From: Dethiobacter sp.
GTDB lineage: Bacteria > Bacillota > Dethiobacteria > Dethiobacterales > Dethiobacteraceae
DNA: 32,777 nucleotides
Assembly: GCA_018333455.1 (NCBI GenBank)
Contig: JAGXTN010000094.1
Span: forward strand, 1-32,777
Direction of reading: 5' to 3'
Shown: piece by piece, positions 1 to 6,724 of the stretch
How positions within the stretch are numbered: position 1 is the first letter of the stretch
Layout: the number at the start of each line of letters is the position of its first letter
The notes under the pieces: generated by a model
Told to the model about the DNA's origin: nothing
Databases searched by the model: none
What the model saw: only the letters and a program-made list of their open reading frames with translations
Program-made: the position numbers and the translations under genes

Positions 1-112
1 AGCTGTAAATTGTCTTCTTCTCCCCATTTTCGCGAACCTTCTTTCCTGACAGTTTCCTGTCTTTTATTATATCAGGCTCACTAAGAATTTCGGAAATTTT
101 GTCTAGTTTCAT
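1..112 (-). CDS. Partial hypothetical protein, 3' end beyond the window
   Basis: An ATG at 112 opens a reading frame with no stop to the window edge (about 37 codons, beginning MKLDKISEILSEPDIIKDRK). The composition is charged and protein-like. The same frame is also open far upstream, through the spoIVA terminator and into the spoIVA 3' end, which no real gene would use, so the true start is uncertain. A GAGGAG lies about 12 bases before the ATG, which is too far for a good ribosome site. The stretch ISEILSEPDII loosely recalls small toxin-nuclease folds, but I do not recognise the family. It could also be the degraded tail of a lost gene. Confidence 0.3.
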   Translation of the reverse strand, partial: MKLDKISEILSEPDIIKDRKLSGKKVRENGEKKTIYS

Positions 113-184
113 GGGGACATTATACTCCTCAACCTTCCAGACATTGTTGGCTTTCACAGAATGCCGAAGCGAGCGTTGAGTGTC

Positions 185-224
185 TAAAATAAAAGTGGTG
201 CGTGGAAACCACGCAGCACTTTTA
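185..224 (-). terminator. Rho-independent terminator of spoIVA
   Basis: Arms 191-205 and 209-223 form a 15-bp stem with one mismatch around a 3-base loop. On the minus strand the stem is followed by ATTTTA. The 5' arm begins on the bases of the spoIVA stop codon (222-224), so gene end and terminator overlap. Confidence 0.8.
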
Positions 225-1700
225 GAGGATGATGGCAATCAACCCACCACTTCCTTCATTGATAATTTTCTCCAAGGTCTCACGCAATTTATCTTGAGCG
301 TTTGGGGGCATGTTGCCAAGCTTAGCGCCAATACCTTCTTTTACCAGCGCATGGAGTGATTTGCCAAAGATATCAGATTTCCAGATTTTTTCCGGATTTT
401 CCTCGAATTCACCCATGATGTAGTTGACTAGTTCCTCGCTCTGCTTTTCTGTGCCAACAGTAGGAGCAAATTCCGACCTTACATCAACGCGGATGATATG
501 CAGCGAAGGAGCGCTTGCTTTCAGACGAACACCGAAGCGGCCTCCCTGCCTGATGATTTCCGGCTCTTCCAATGTCATTTCTTCAAGCCGTGGCGGGACG
601 ATTCCATAACCACTCTCGCGGACGTCCTCTAAGGCGCTAACAATTTTGTCGTACTCCCGCTTAGCAGCCACGCTTTCTTTAAGAATTCGAATCAAATCTG
701 CCTGATCTTCGATCTCAATGCCGCAAATTTCTGAAAGAACCTGCTCATAAAGCTCTTCCGGCGCTCGGATTTCTATTACAGCTTTGCCGGTGCCAAGTTC
801 CATTTCCTTGAGGATGATGTTTCCAACAATCTCTTTGCTGCTAAGGTTTTCCACCATACTGTCCACGTCACGGAGGCGGGTTACACCGCTGGCGCTTTCA
901 CGTATTATTTCATTATATTTTGCCCTCAACCAGTGGTCTGCGTCCATCACTTCTACCCATCTGGGCAGGTTTATATTTACTTCCCGCACCGGGAATTCGT
1001 AGAGCACTTCCTGGAAAACAAGATTCACATCTTCTTCCATTAACTGCAGCGCATTAAAGGGAATTACTGGCACATCGTATGTATCTGTCAATTCTTCTTT
1101 CAGTGCCAACGCTTCCTGCGAATATGGACGTGCGGAGTTTAAGAGAATCACGAAGGGCTTACCTAATTCCTTTAACTCTTCAATCACCCGCTGCTCTGCT
1201 TGAATATAATCGGGACGAGAAATATCAGAAATGGAACCGTCGGTGGTAATAACTATACCAATGGTGGAGTGGTCTGTAATCACCTTTCTTGTCCCTACTT
1301 CGGCCGCTTCTTCAAAGGGAATGTCATAGTCGAACCAGGGGGTAGTCACCATCCGTGGGGCGCCTTCATCTTCATAGCCGACAGCACCTTGGACGGTATA
1401 ACCTACGCAGTCTACCAGTCGCACCCGCATGGCAATACTGCCTCTGACTTTGATTTCAATTGCTTCATCCGGAATGAATTTCGGTTCTGTAGTCATGATT
1501 GTTTTGCCGGCACTGCTTTGGGGCAACTCGTCGCGAGCGCGCTCCTGGTCACTAGGGTCTAAGATATTGGGGATGACTACAAGCTCCATAAATTTCTTGA
1601 TGAAAGTGGACTTGCCGGTACGGACAGGACCCACAACACCTAGGTATATATCCCCGCCTGTTCTTTCAATGATGTGCTGAATCAGATCAAACTTCACCAA
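222..1700 (-). CDS. spoIVA: Stage IV sporulation protein A (spore coat morphogenetic ATPase)
   Basis: SpoIVA is the ATPase that polymerises on the outer forespore membrane and forms the basement layer of the spore coat. The protein is 492 residues, equal to the B. subtilis protein. The N-terminal P-loop GPVRTGKST is at residues 24-32. Thr70 and Thr71 in TIMTTEPK and Asp97 in RLVDCVGYT match the known ATPase positions. The C-terminus ends in a hydrophobic GGLIAIIL, as expected for the membrane-targeting tail. The start is TTG at 1700, with AAAGGAGG nine bases upstream; an in-frame GTG follows at 1697 but is spaced worse. It is monocistronic here, with a 250-bp gap upstream and its own terminator. 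Regulation by sigma-E in the mother cell is expected from the family; I cannot fix the promoter. Confidence 0.97.
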   Translation of the reverse strand: MVKFDLIQHIIERTGGDIYLGVVGPVRTGKSTFIKKFMELVVIPNILDPSDQERARDELPQSSAGKTIMTTEPKFIPDEAIEIKVRGSIAMRVRLVDCVGYTVQGAVGYEDEGAPRMVTTPWFDYDIPFEEAAEVGTRKVITDHSTIGIVITTDGSISDISRPDYIQAEQRVIEELKELGKPFVILLNSARPYSQEALALKEELTDTYDVPVIPFNALQLMEEDVNLVFQEVLYEFPVREVNINLPRWVEVMDADHWLRAKYNEIIRESASGVTRLRDVDSMVENLSSKEIVGNIILKEMELGTGKAVIEIRAPEELYEQVLSEICGIEIEDQADLIRILKESVAAKREYDKIVSALEDVRESGYGIVPPRLEEMTLEEPEIIRQGGRFGVRLKASAPSLHIIRVDVRSEFAPTVGTEKQSEELVNYIMGEFEENPEKIWKSDIFGKSLHALVKEGIGAKLGNMPPNAQDKLRETLEKIINEGSGGLIAIIL

Positions 1701-1892
1701 AACTGTTTCCCTCCTTTTTTACTCACAATATATTAAAGAAAGCTATAAAAAAGTATCCCTCCCCCTGTTAAACTTTTTATAGTTAACAAAGCGTATCACC
1801 ATGTCAAAATTTAGCTTACAAGTACTAGCACTAATATTTATATGAGGCAGTCAAGGGATTATTACTTTTGTCTAGGAAAAAAACGGTAAATC
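1701..1892 (-). promoter_or_regulatory. Upstream region of spoIVA, promoter not resolved
   Basis: This is AT-rich noncoding DNA between the gpsA terminator and spoIVA. It carries the spoIVA ribosome site (AAAGGAGGGAAA). Possible promoter pieces on the minus strand are a CATATAAAT (near 1833-1843) about 13 bases after AATAATC, which loosely fits sigma-E, and a TTGACA near 1806-1813 without a good -10. None is convincing. Confidence 0.3.
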
Positions 1893-1921
1893 ATAAAAAA
1901 ACACTCTTGCGCAGAGTGTTT
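1893..1921 (-). terminator. Rho-independent terminator after gpsA
   Basis: Arms 1900-1907 and 1913-1920 form a perfect 8-bp stem (AACACTCT / AGAGTGTT) with a 5-base loop. On the minus strand the stem runs into seven T residues. It ends the DUF512-der-plsY-gpsA operon. Confidence 0.85.
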
Positions 1922-1950
1922 CGCCATATTTGTTTGTCAGGTAGAGCATT

Positions 1951-2976
1951 CTACCATGCTTGGAATTTGTCTGAAACAATTTCTTCCATTTCGTGCCTGC
2001 GGCCGCGTCTCATCAAATCTTCCACAGCCTGGCGCGGATTCTTCTGCTTGAAAAGGACTTCATAAACCTGCTGTGTAATCGGCATTTCCACACCATGTAA
2101 TTCGGCAAGCTGCCAAGCCGCCCGGGTAGTACGAACCCCTTCAGCCACCATGCGCATTTCAGCAAGAATTTCGTCAAGCTTGCGCCCAATGCCCAATTCT
2201 ATGCCAAGATTGCGGTTACGGCTATGCTTTGAAGTGCAGGTCACCATCAGATCGCCAATCCCAGCGAGGCCGGCAAATGTCAAAGGATTAGCTCCTACTT
2301 TCAGGCCTAACCTAGCAATTTCCGTTAACCCCCTAGTCATCAGGGCAGCTTTTGTATTATCCCCAAAGCCTAGACCATCAGAAATTCCTGCTCCCAGTGC
2401 AATCACATTTTTCAAGGCGCCACTGATTTCGACGCCGAGAAAATCAGGATTTGTATACACACGGAAAAAGGATGTCATAAATAAATCTTGGGCTATTTCC
2501 GCCACTGCCCGGGTGTGAGCAGAGACAACAGTAGCAGAGGGAATCAGACGTCCCACTTCCTCTGCATGATTTGGCCCGGATAACACTGCCGGAAGACAAT
2601 GAGGTAGTTCTTCCTGTAATATTTCTGAAATTCGTTGAAGAGTATCTTCTTCCACACCTTTGGCACAGTTGATGACAATGGTATCTTTTTTAAGATAGGG
2701 AACTATTTGCCGAGCCATGGTTCGCACAGTATGGGAGGGCACAACCAGCACCAACGCGTCTTTGCCCCTGATGGCAGCTTCCAAGTCGGAGGTAACCGTT
2801 ACATTAGCGGGAAGCTTCACTCCTGGAAGATAATCCTCGTTTATCCCAGTATCCTGGATAAAACGGCACAATTCCAACCGGCGTACCCACAAATCAACTT
2901 GAAGGCAGTTTTCTGCTAAAGGAAGCGTCAGGGCTGTTCCCCAACTCCCTGCTCCGATAACTGCAACCTTTTTCAT
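1951..2976 (-). CDS. gpsA: NAD(P)H-dependent glycerol-3-phosphate dehydrogenase
   Basis: GpsA reduces dihydroxyacetone phosphate to sn-glycerol-3-phosphate, the backbone for phospholipid synthesis, in the cytoplasm. The 341-residue protein opens with the dinucleotide-binding motif VAVIGAGSWGTAL (residues 4-16). The family signature GALKNVIALGAGISDGLGFG, with the catalytic Lys, lies near residues 187-206, followed by NTKAALMTRGL. The length is normal. The start ATG overlaps the plsY stop by four bases (ATGA), indicating translational coupling. The acyltransferase PlsY that uses its product is directly upstream, so the pair makes the first steps to phosphatidic acid. It is the last gene before the terminator at 1893-1921. 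Confidence 0.97.
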   Translation of the reverse strand: MKKVAVIGAGSWGTALTLPLAENCLQVDLWVRRLELCRFIQDTGINEDYLPGVKLPANVTVTSDLEAAIRGKDALVLVVPSHTVRTMARQIVPYLKKDTIVINCAKGVEEDTLQRISEILQEELPHCLPAVLSGPNHAEEVGRLIPSATVVSAHTRAVAEIAQDLFMTSFFRVYTNPDFLGVEISGALKNVIALGAGISDGLGFGDNTKAALMTRGLTEIARLGLKVGANPLTFAGLAGIGDLMVTCTSKHSRNRNLGIELGIGRKLDEILAEMRMVAEGVRTTRAAWQLAELHGVEMPITQQVYEVLFKQKNPRQAVEDLMRRGRRHEMEEIVSDKFQAW

Positions 2977-3599
2977 CGCTCATTCACCTGTTTTTCTTTC
3001 TCAACCAAACTTGCTTTTCCCCCGAGTTTGTTTTCCGTCCCGGCCAGCAGACGCGAGATGTTCTGGCGATGCCGCCAGACTGCAAAAACGGCCAGAACTG
3101 CGCCAAATAGAATATGCAGCGCCGGCAGGTCAAAAACAACCATGAGAATGGGGACTAAAATAACCCCAATGATCGAACCTAACGAGACATAGCGTGTTAC
3201 AGCAATAATAGTTACGCCAACTGCCACAGCAATTAAAAGCACCTGCCAAGCCAAACCCAGAAGAACGCCGATGCTGGTAGCAATGCCACGCCCCCCCTTA
3301 AAGCGGTGAAACAAGGGCCAGTTGTGTCCAAGCACTGCCAACACTCCGGCCAACATCTCCACGCTGGGAACGCCAGTTAACGCTCTTGCCAGCAGCACTG
3401 CAGCCAATCCTTTAGCAACATCTAACAACAAAACAATTATGGCCGGACCGGTGCCAAGCGTACGCTGAATATTAGTAGTACCAGTATTTCCGCTGCCATA
3501 CTGGCGGATATCAATGCCGCGGAGAAGTTTGCCTGCCATGTAGCCAAATGAAAGAGAACCGATTAAATAAGAGGCTAAAAGCGCCACGATTATATTCAT
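2973..3599 (-). CDS. plsY: Acyl-phosphate:glycerol-3-phosphate acyltransferase
   Basis: PlsY transfers an acyl group from acyl-phosphate to glycerol-3-phosphate, giving lysophosphatidate in the membrane. The 208 residues are mostly hydrophobic, with several membrane segments. The three family motifs are visible: SGNTGTTNIQRTLG near residue 36, HNWPLFHRFKGGRGIATSIG near residue 92, and a later short loop around WRHRQNISRLLAGTE near residue 175. The start ATG shares one base with the der stop (TGATG) and its stop overlaps gpsA, so the three genes are tightly coupled. The charged tail (EKEKQVNER) is ordinary. An assignment to any other acyltransferase is unlikely given the motifs. Confidence 0.96.
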   Translation of the reverse strand: MNIIVALLASYLIGSLSFGYMAGKLLRGIDIRQYGSGNTGTTNIQRTLGTGPAIIVLLLDVAKGLAAVLLARALTGVPSVEMLAGVLAVLGHNWPLFHRFKGGRGIATSIGVLLGLAWQVLLIAVAVGVTIIAVTRYVSLGSIIGVILVPILMVVFDLPALHILFGAVLAVFAVWRHRQNISRLLAGTENKLGGKASLVEKEKQVNER

Positions 3600-4924
3600 C
3601 AGGCATCCTCCTTCTTGGTCTTCTTCCTCACCACAATCCTAATCGGTGTGCCCTCAAAACCGTATGCCTCTCTAAGCTTATTCTCTAAAAAGCGCACATA
3701 AGAAAAATGAGCCAGTTCCGGGTCGTTAACGATCACGGCAAAAGTAGGCGGTTTCACTCTTATCTGTGTCAGATAGTAAATTTTTAACTGTTTTCCTTTT
3801 TTAGTGGGCGGCGGCACTACTGCCGTGGCGTCCTCCAACAGCTCGTTGAGGCGGGAAGTTTTCACGCGCATGGCATGCTGTTCCGCCACATAATCAATCA
3901 GTTCGTAAAGTCGCTGAACCCGCTGACCTGTCAAGGCAGAAATAAAAACTATGGGAGCATAAGCTAAGTAAGCCAGTTCTTTTCTAATATTTTCCCGAAA
4001 AGCATCCATTGTTTTTTCATCTTTTTCTACTTTGTCCCACTTGTTAACCACAAGAATCATAGCCCGCCCCGCTTCGTGAGCAATCCCCGCAATCCGTTTA
4101 TCCTGTTCAGATATTTCTTCGGCAGCATCTAACAACATGAGGACTACATCGGCGCTTTCCGCTGCGCGGATTGAGCGCAGCACAGAATAGTATTCAACCG
4201 CTTCTTCCACTTTGCTTTTCCGTCTGATGCCGGCGGTGTCCACAAAAAGATAGCAACGTCCATTCTGTTCAATTAACAAATCAATAGAGTCCCTCGTGGT
4301 GCCAGGGATATCGGTAACAATAACCCGCTCCGTACCGGAAATTTTATTAACCAAGGATGATTTCCCCACATTAGGACGGCCAATAATAGCCACCCTGAGC
4401 AAATCCTCCTTTCCTTCCTGTACTTCTCCCGGAGGCAAGTGCTTTTTAATTTCATCCAGCAAATCACCAGTTCCCAAGCCGTGCGCGGCGGATGTGGGAT
4501 AGGGTTCGCCTAGGCCGAGCGCATAAAACTCGGCAATACTTGCGTCCAGATTCGCCGACTCAGCCTTATTAGCTACCAGAATAACCGGTTTTTCGTTTTT
4601 TCGCAGCATGGCGGCAATTTCAAAATCTAAGAAGACCGGGCCGCTCCGGACATCTACCAGAAAAATGAGCAGATTGGCTTCATCCAAGGCGAGCTTAACC
4701 TGGCGATGAATCTCCTGGGAGATCTTGTCTTCTTCAAAGGTCAGCCCTCCGGTATCTATCAGCCAGAATTCACTGCCTGTCCATTCCACACGGCCATAAA
4801 TCCGGTCACGGGTTACGCCAGGAGTGCTTTCTTCAATTGCCACCCTTTTCTGAATCAACCGGTTAAACATAGTTGATTTACCCACATTGGGGCGCCCCAC
4901 AATTGCAACTACCGGTAAAGACAT
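3599..4924 (-). CDS. der: Ribosome biogenesis GTPase Der (EngA)
   Basis: Der is a double GTPase needed for assembly of the 50S ribosomal subunit. The protein is 441 residues. Domain 1 has GRPNVGKST (10-18), a DTGGL switch and NKAE as the G4 motif, where Glu replaces the usual Asp of NKxD. Domain 2 has GRPNVGKSSLVNK (about 183-195), DTAGI and a standard NKWD. The C-terminal KH-like domain ends in a basic VVRKKTKKEDA. The start ATG follows AGGTGA, which also contains the stop of the upstream DUF512 gene, so the two are translationally coupled. The position next to gpsA and close to spoIVA matches the B. subtilis der-gpsA-spoIVA order. Confidence 0.98.
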   Translation of the reverse strand: MSLPVVAIVGRPNVGKSTMFNRLIQKRVAIEESTPGVTRDRIYGRVEWTGSEFWLIDTGGLTFEEDKISQEIHRQVKLALDEANLLIFLVDVRSGPVFLDFEIAAMLRKNEKPVILVANKAESANLDASIAEFYALGLGEPYPTSAAHGLGTGDLLDEIKKHLPPGEVQEGKEDLLRVAIIGRPNVGKSSLVNKISGTERVIVTDIPGTTRDSIDLLIEQNGRCYLFVDTAGIRRKSKVEEAVEYYSVLRSIRAAESADVVLMLLDAAEEISEQDKRIAGIAHEAGRAMILVVNKWDKVEKDEKTMDAFRENIRKELAYLAYAPIVFISALTGQRVQRLYELIDYVAEQHAMRVKTSRLNELLEDATAVVPPPTKKGKQLKIYYLTQIRVKPPTFAVIVNDPELAHFSYVRFLENKLREAYGFEGTPIRIVVRKKTKKEDA

Positions 4925-4928
4925 CTGG

Positions 4929-6245
4929 TCACCTCATTTCAGTCTCAAACAGATCGGCAAGAAACTGGCTTAGGTTTTCAACAACCCGGATGTCAGCCTC
5001 TAGTACCGCTGCGAGATCATTTATTGTATATCCGTCCAAAAAGTGTTCTCTACCTTCTTTTAAAATCACTGCTGGAAGATAAAGCCGTTCCTTAAGATCA
5101 GCCTTGTGTAACTTTTTCATTATATCATAGTAAGTCAACAAACCGGTTACAGTCACATGCCCGCCAAAAAAATGGTTTTCCACTGGAACCAGGGTCAATT
5201 CCAAGCCGTCAATTCTATTGAGCCGATCAATTATCGGTCGCAGATACTCTACTGCAGATACGCCGGTTATCACTGTAGCAGAAATCTGTCTGCCCGCCTT
5301 GGTGGGCAGTATACTAAGCCAAGTATTCCAGTCGTTTAAAAGCAGCCGCGCTAATCCCACGCCATTTTCCAATTGAGGATAATCTTCATAATATTTGGCA
5401 GACGGAATCTCTTCATCTGCTCTTACAAAAAATTCATCTGCAGCAAAAACAAAGCGCGTTCCCTGTTCTGCCAAACACTTTTGCTGCCACCGACTGATTT
5501 GCTCCAGCACAAAATGCGCCTGACTGCGGGTGACGGGAGTTAAAGGATACAAGCCATCGCGATGGCCGGTGAGTCCCACCGGAACTATAGCCAAGCTTTT
5601 GACAGCAGGGTAAAGCGCATAGAGCTCCTCAATCGTTCTCTCTAATTCCTGTCCGTCATTTAACCCGGGGCAAAGTACTACCTGTGTTTGAAAAATAATC
5701 CCGGCTTGTGCTAGACGTGTGAGCAGCGGCAAAATTTCTCCTGCTCCAGCATGGTTCATGATTTTTTTACGCAAGTCAGGGTTTGTGGTATGAACCGAAA
5801 CATATAGCGGCGCCAAGTTTAGAGCCTCAATCCGTTTTAGATCTTCTTCACGTAAATTTGTAAGTGTAATATAGCTACCAGACAAGAAAGACAGACGGTA
5901 ATCATCATCTTTGATATAAAGTGTTTCGCGCATCGCTTCTGGCATTTGGTCTATAAAACAGAAAATACAGCGGTTTTGGCAAGAGCGGATGCGATCCAGC
6001 GTTGGCAAGGCAAAAATAATCCCCAGTGGCTCGTCATAATCTTTTTCAATCTCATAAACCGCAAGTTCACCGTTGGCATGCCGAACAGTCAGTACAAGTT
6101 CCTCGCCAGATTCCGCCAAACGCCAGTCCAGTATATCGAGCGGCTCCACCTCATCTACGGCAATAATTTCATCGCCGGGACCAATCTCTAGTTCTGCGGC
6201 AATCGAGCCCGCCTCCACCCTCTCCACCTGCTTGCCCCGCACCAT
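4929..6245 (-). CDS. PDZ / radical SAM / DUF512 protein
   Basis: The N-terminus is a PDZ-like domain (residues about 5-75, with GPGDEIIAVDEVEPLDILDW). A radical SAM-like iron-sulfur motif follows, CQNRCIFCFIDQMP (C-x3-C-x2-C, near residue 90), then a TIM-barrel portion and a C-terminal DUF512 region (VITGVSAVEYLRPII onwards). This three-part architecture is a known family of putative Fe-S oxidoreductases, often encoded beside der; the reaction is unknown. I chose ATG at 6245 because AGGTG lies five bases upstream; an in-frame GTG two codons earlier (6251) has no ribosome site. It is the first gene of the operon behind the promoter at 6276-6305. The link with der suggests, but does not show, a role in RNA or ribosome maturation. 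Confidence 0.93.
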   Translation of the reverse strand: MVRGKQVERVEAGSIAAELEIGPGDEIIAVDEVEPLDILDWRLAESGEELVLTVRHANGELAVYEIEKDYDEPLGIIFALPTLDRIRSCQNRCIFCFIDQMPEAMRETLYIKDDDYRLSFLSGSYITLTNLREEDLKRIEALNLAPLYVSVHTTNPDLRKKIMNHAGAGEILPLLTRLAQAGIIFQTQVVLCPGLNDGQELERTIEELYALYPAVKSLAIVPVGLTGHRDGLYPLTPVTRSQAHFVLEQISRWQQKCLAEQGTRFVFAADEFFVRADEEIPSAKYYEDYPQLENGVGLARLLLNDWNTWLSILPTKAGRQISATVITGVSAVEYLRPIIDRLNRIDGLELTLVPVENHFFGGHVTVTGLLTYYDIMKKLHKADLKERLYLPAVILKEGREHFLDGYTINDLAAVLEADIRVVENLSQFLADLFETEMR

Positions 6246-6275
6246 ATACACACCTACTTTTACTCTGCTTTTACC

Positions 6276-6305
6276 ATTATCCTACATCGCCGGAGGGTGT
6301 GTCAA
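6276..6305 (-). promoter_or_regulatory. Sigma-A-type promoter of the DUF512-der-plsY-gpsA operon
   Basis: On the minus strand a perfect -35 TTGACA (6300-6305) is followed after 18 bases by GATAAT (6276-6281, five of six matches to TATAAT). It lies about 30 bases before the ATG at 6245, leaving a short leader. Confidence 0.8.
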
Positions 6306-6387
6306 ATAATTGCACGTCTTTCTTGTAAATGTTTTGGTCAAAAAAATAGAACCAGTCGCACGCAATATATGCATTGATAAAAATGTT

Positions 6388-6428
6388 TAAGGGCCGCAAC
6401 CCCTTTGTTTTAAAAGGCTGCGGCCTGT
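6388..6428 (-). terminator. Probable terminator or hairpin downstream of the 58-aa gene
   Basis: Arms 6392-6405 and 6412-6425 can form a stem of about 14 bp including G-U pairs, with seven strong GC-rich pairs at the base (GGCCGCA / TGCGGCC). On the minus strand it is followed by CTTAAACATTTTTATC, an imperfect T tract. It sits between the 58-aa gene and the operon promoter, as a terminator would. The rest of 6306-6501 shows no gene I can support. Confidence 0.55.
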
Positions 6429-6501
6429 TTCTCCCTAAGATACTATTAGCTCTCCAGGCTGCCACCGTTAAGCTTCGGCATCTCTGAGCTATCTGTCGCC
6501 G

Positions 6502-6678
6502 CTAGTACTTCAGCGGCTCCTTAGTAATCATCCTTAATATCAGATTAATCACCACTAAAATTCCCGCCGTCTCTTCTGAGGTCAGTGCAATCCCGGCTTC
6601 TGTCTTCAGCAAGAGAGCCGCTAAAGCGATCAGGTTGACCCAGATTGTTCTGGACAGGTACCATTTTTTGCCTTCCAT
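6502..6678 (-). CDS. Small membrane protein, 58 residues, phage-like
   Basis: An ATG at 6678 preceded by GGGGGTGAAAAG (a strong ribosome site) opens a 58-residue frame that starts MEGKKWYLSRTIWVNLIALA and ends in ITKEPLKY. It has a hydrophobic helix at about residues 12-24, a short loop with LTSEE, and a second hydrophobic stretch at about 40-48 (ILVVINLIL). From memory, short proteins with the pattern 'SKTxWVNxIAL ... INxxLRxxTKEP' occur in phages near lysis genes; that link is inference. It starts 46 bases after the metal ATPase stop and may share its transcript. No other phage genes are near. The function is unknown. Confidence 0.75.
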   Translation of the reverse strand: MEGKKWYLSRTIWVNLIALAALLLKTEAGIALTSEETAGILVVINLILRMITKEPLKY

Positions 6679-6724
6679 CTTTTCACCCCCTCAGCACAAA
6701 TATATGCTGTGGGCGATCTATATC

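Noticed and set aside
1200-1562. Long plus-strand frames opposite spoIVA, fni, gdhA and other genes
   Set aside because: They mirror the codon structure of well-identified genes on the other strand and show no known domains or ribosome sites.
6277-6465. A 62-residue minus-strand frame between DUF512 and the 58-aa gene
   Set aside because: It runs through a hairpin and the operon promoter, has no ribosome site and no protein-like pattern.
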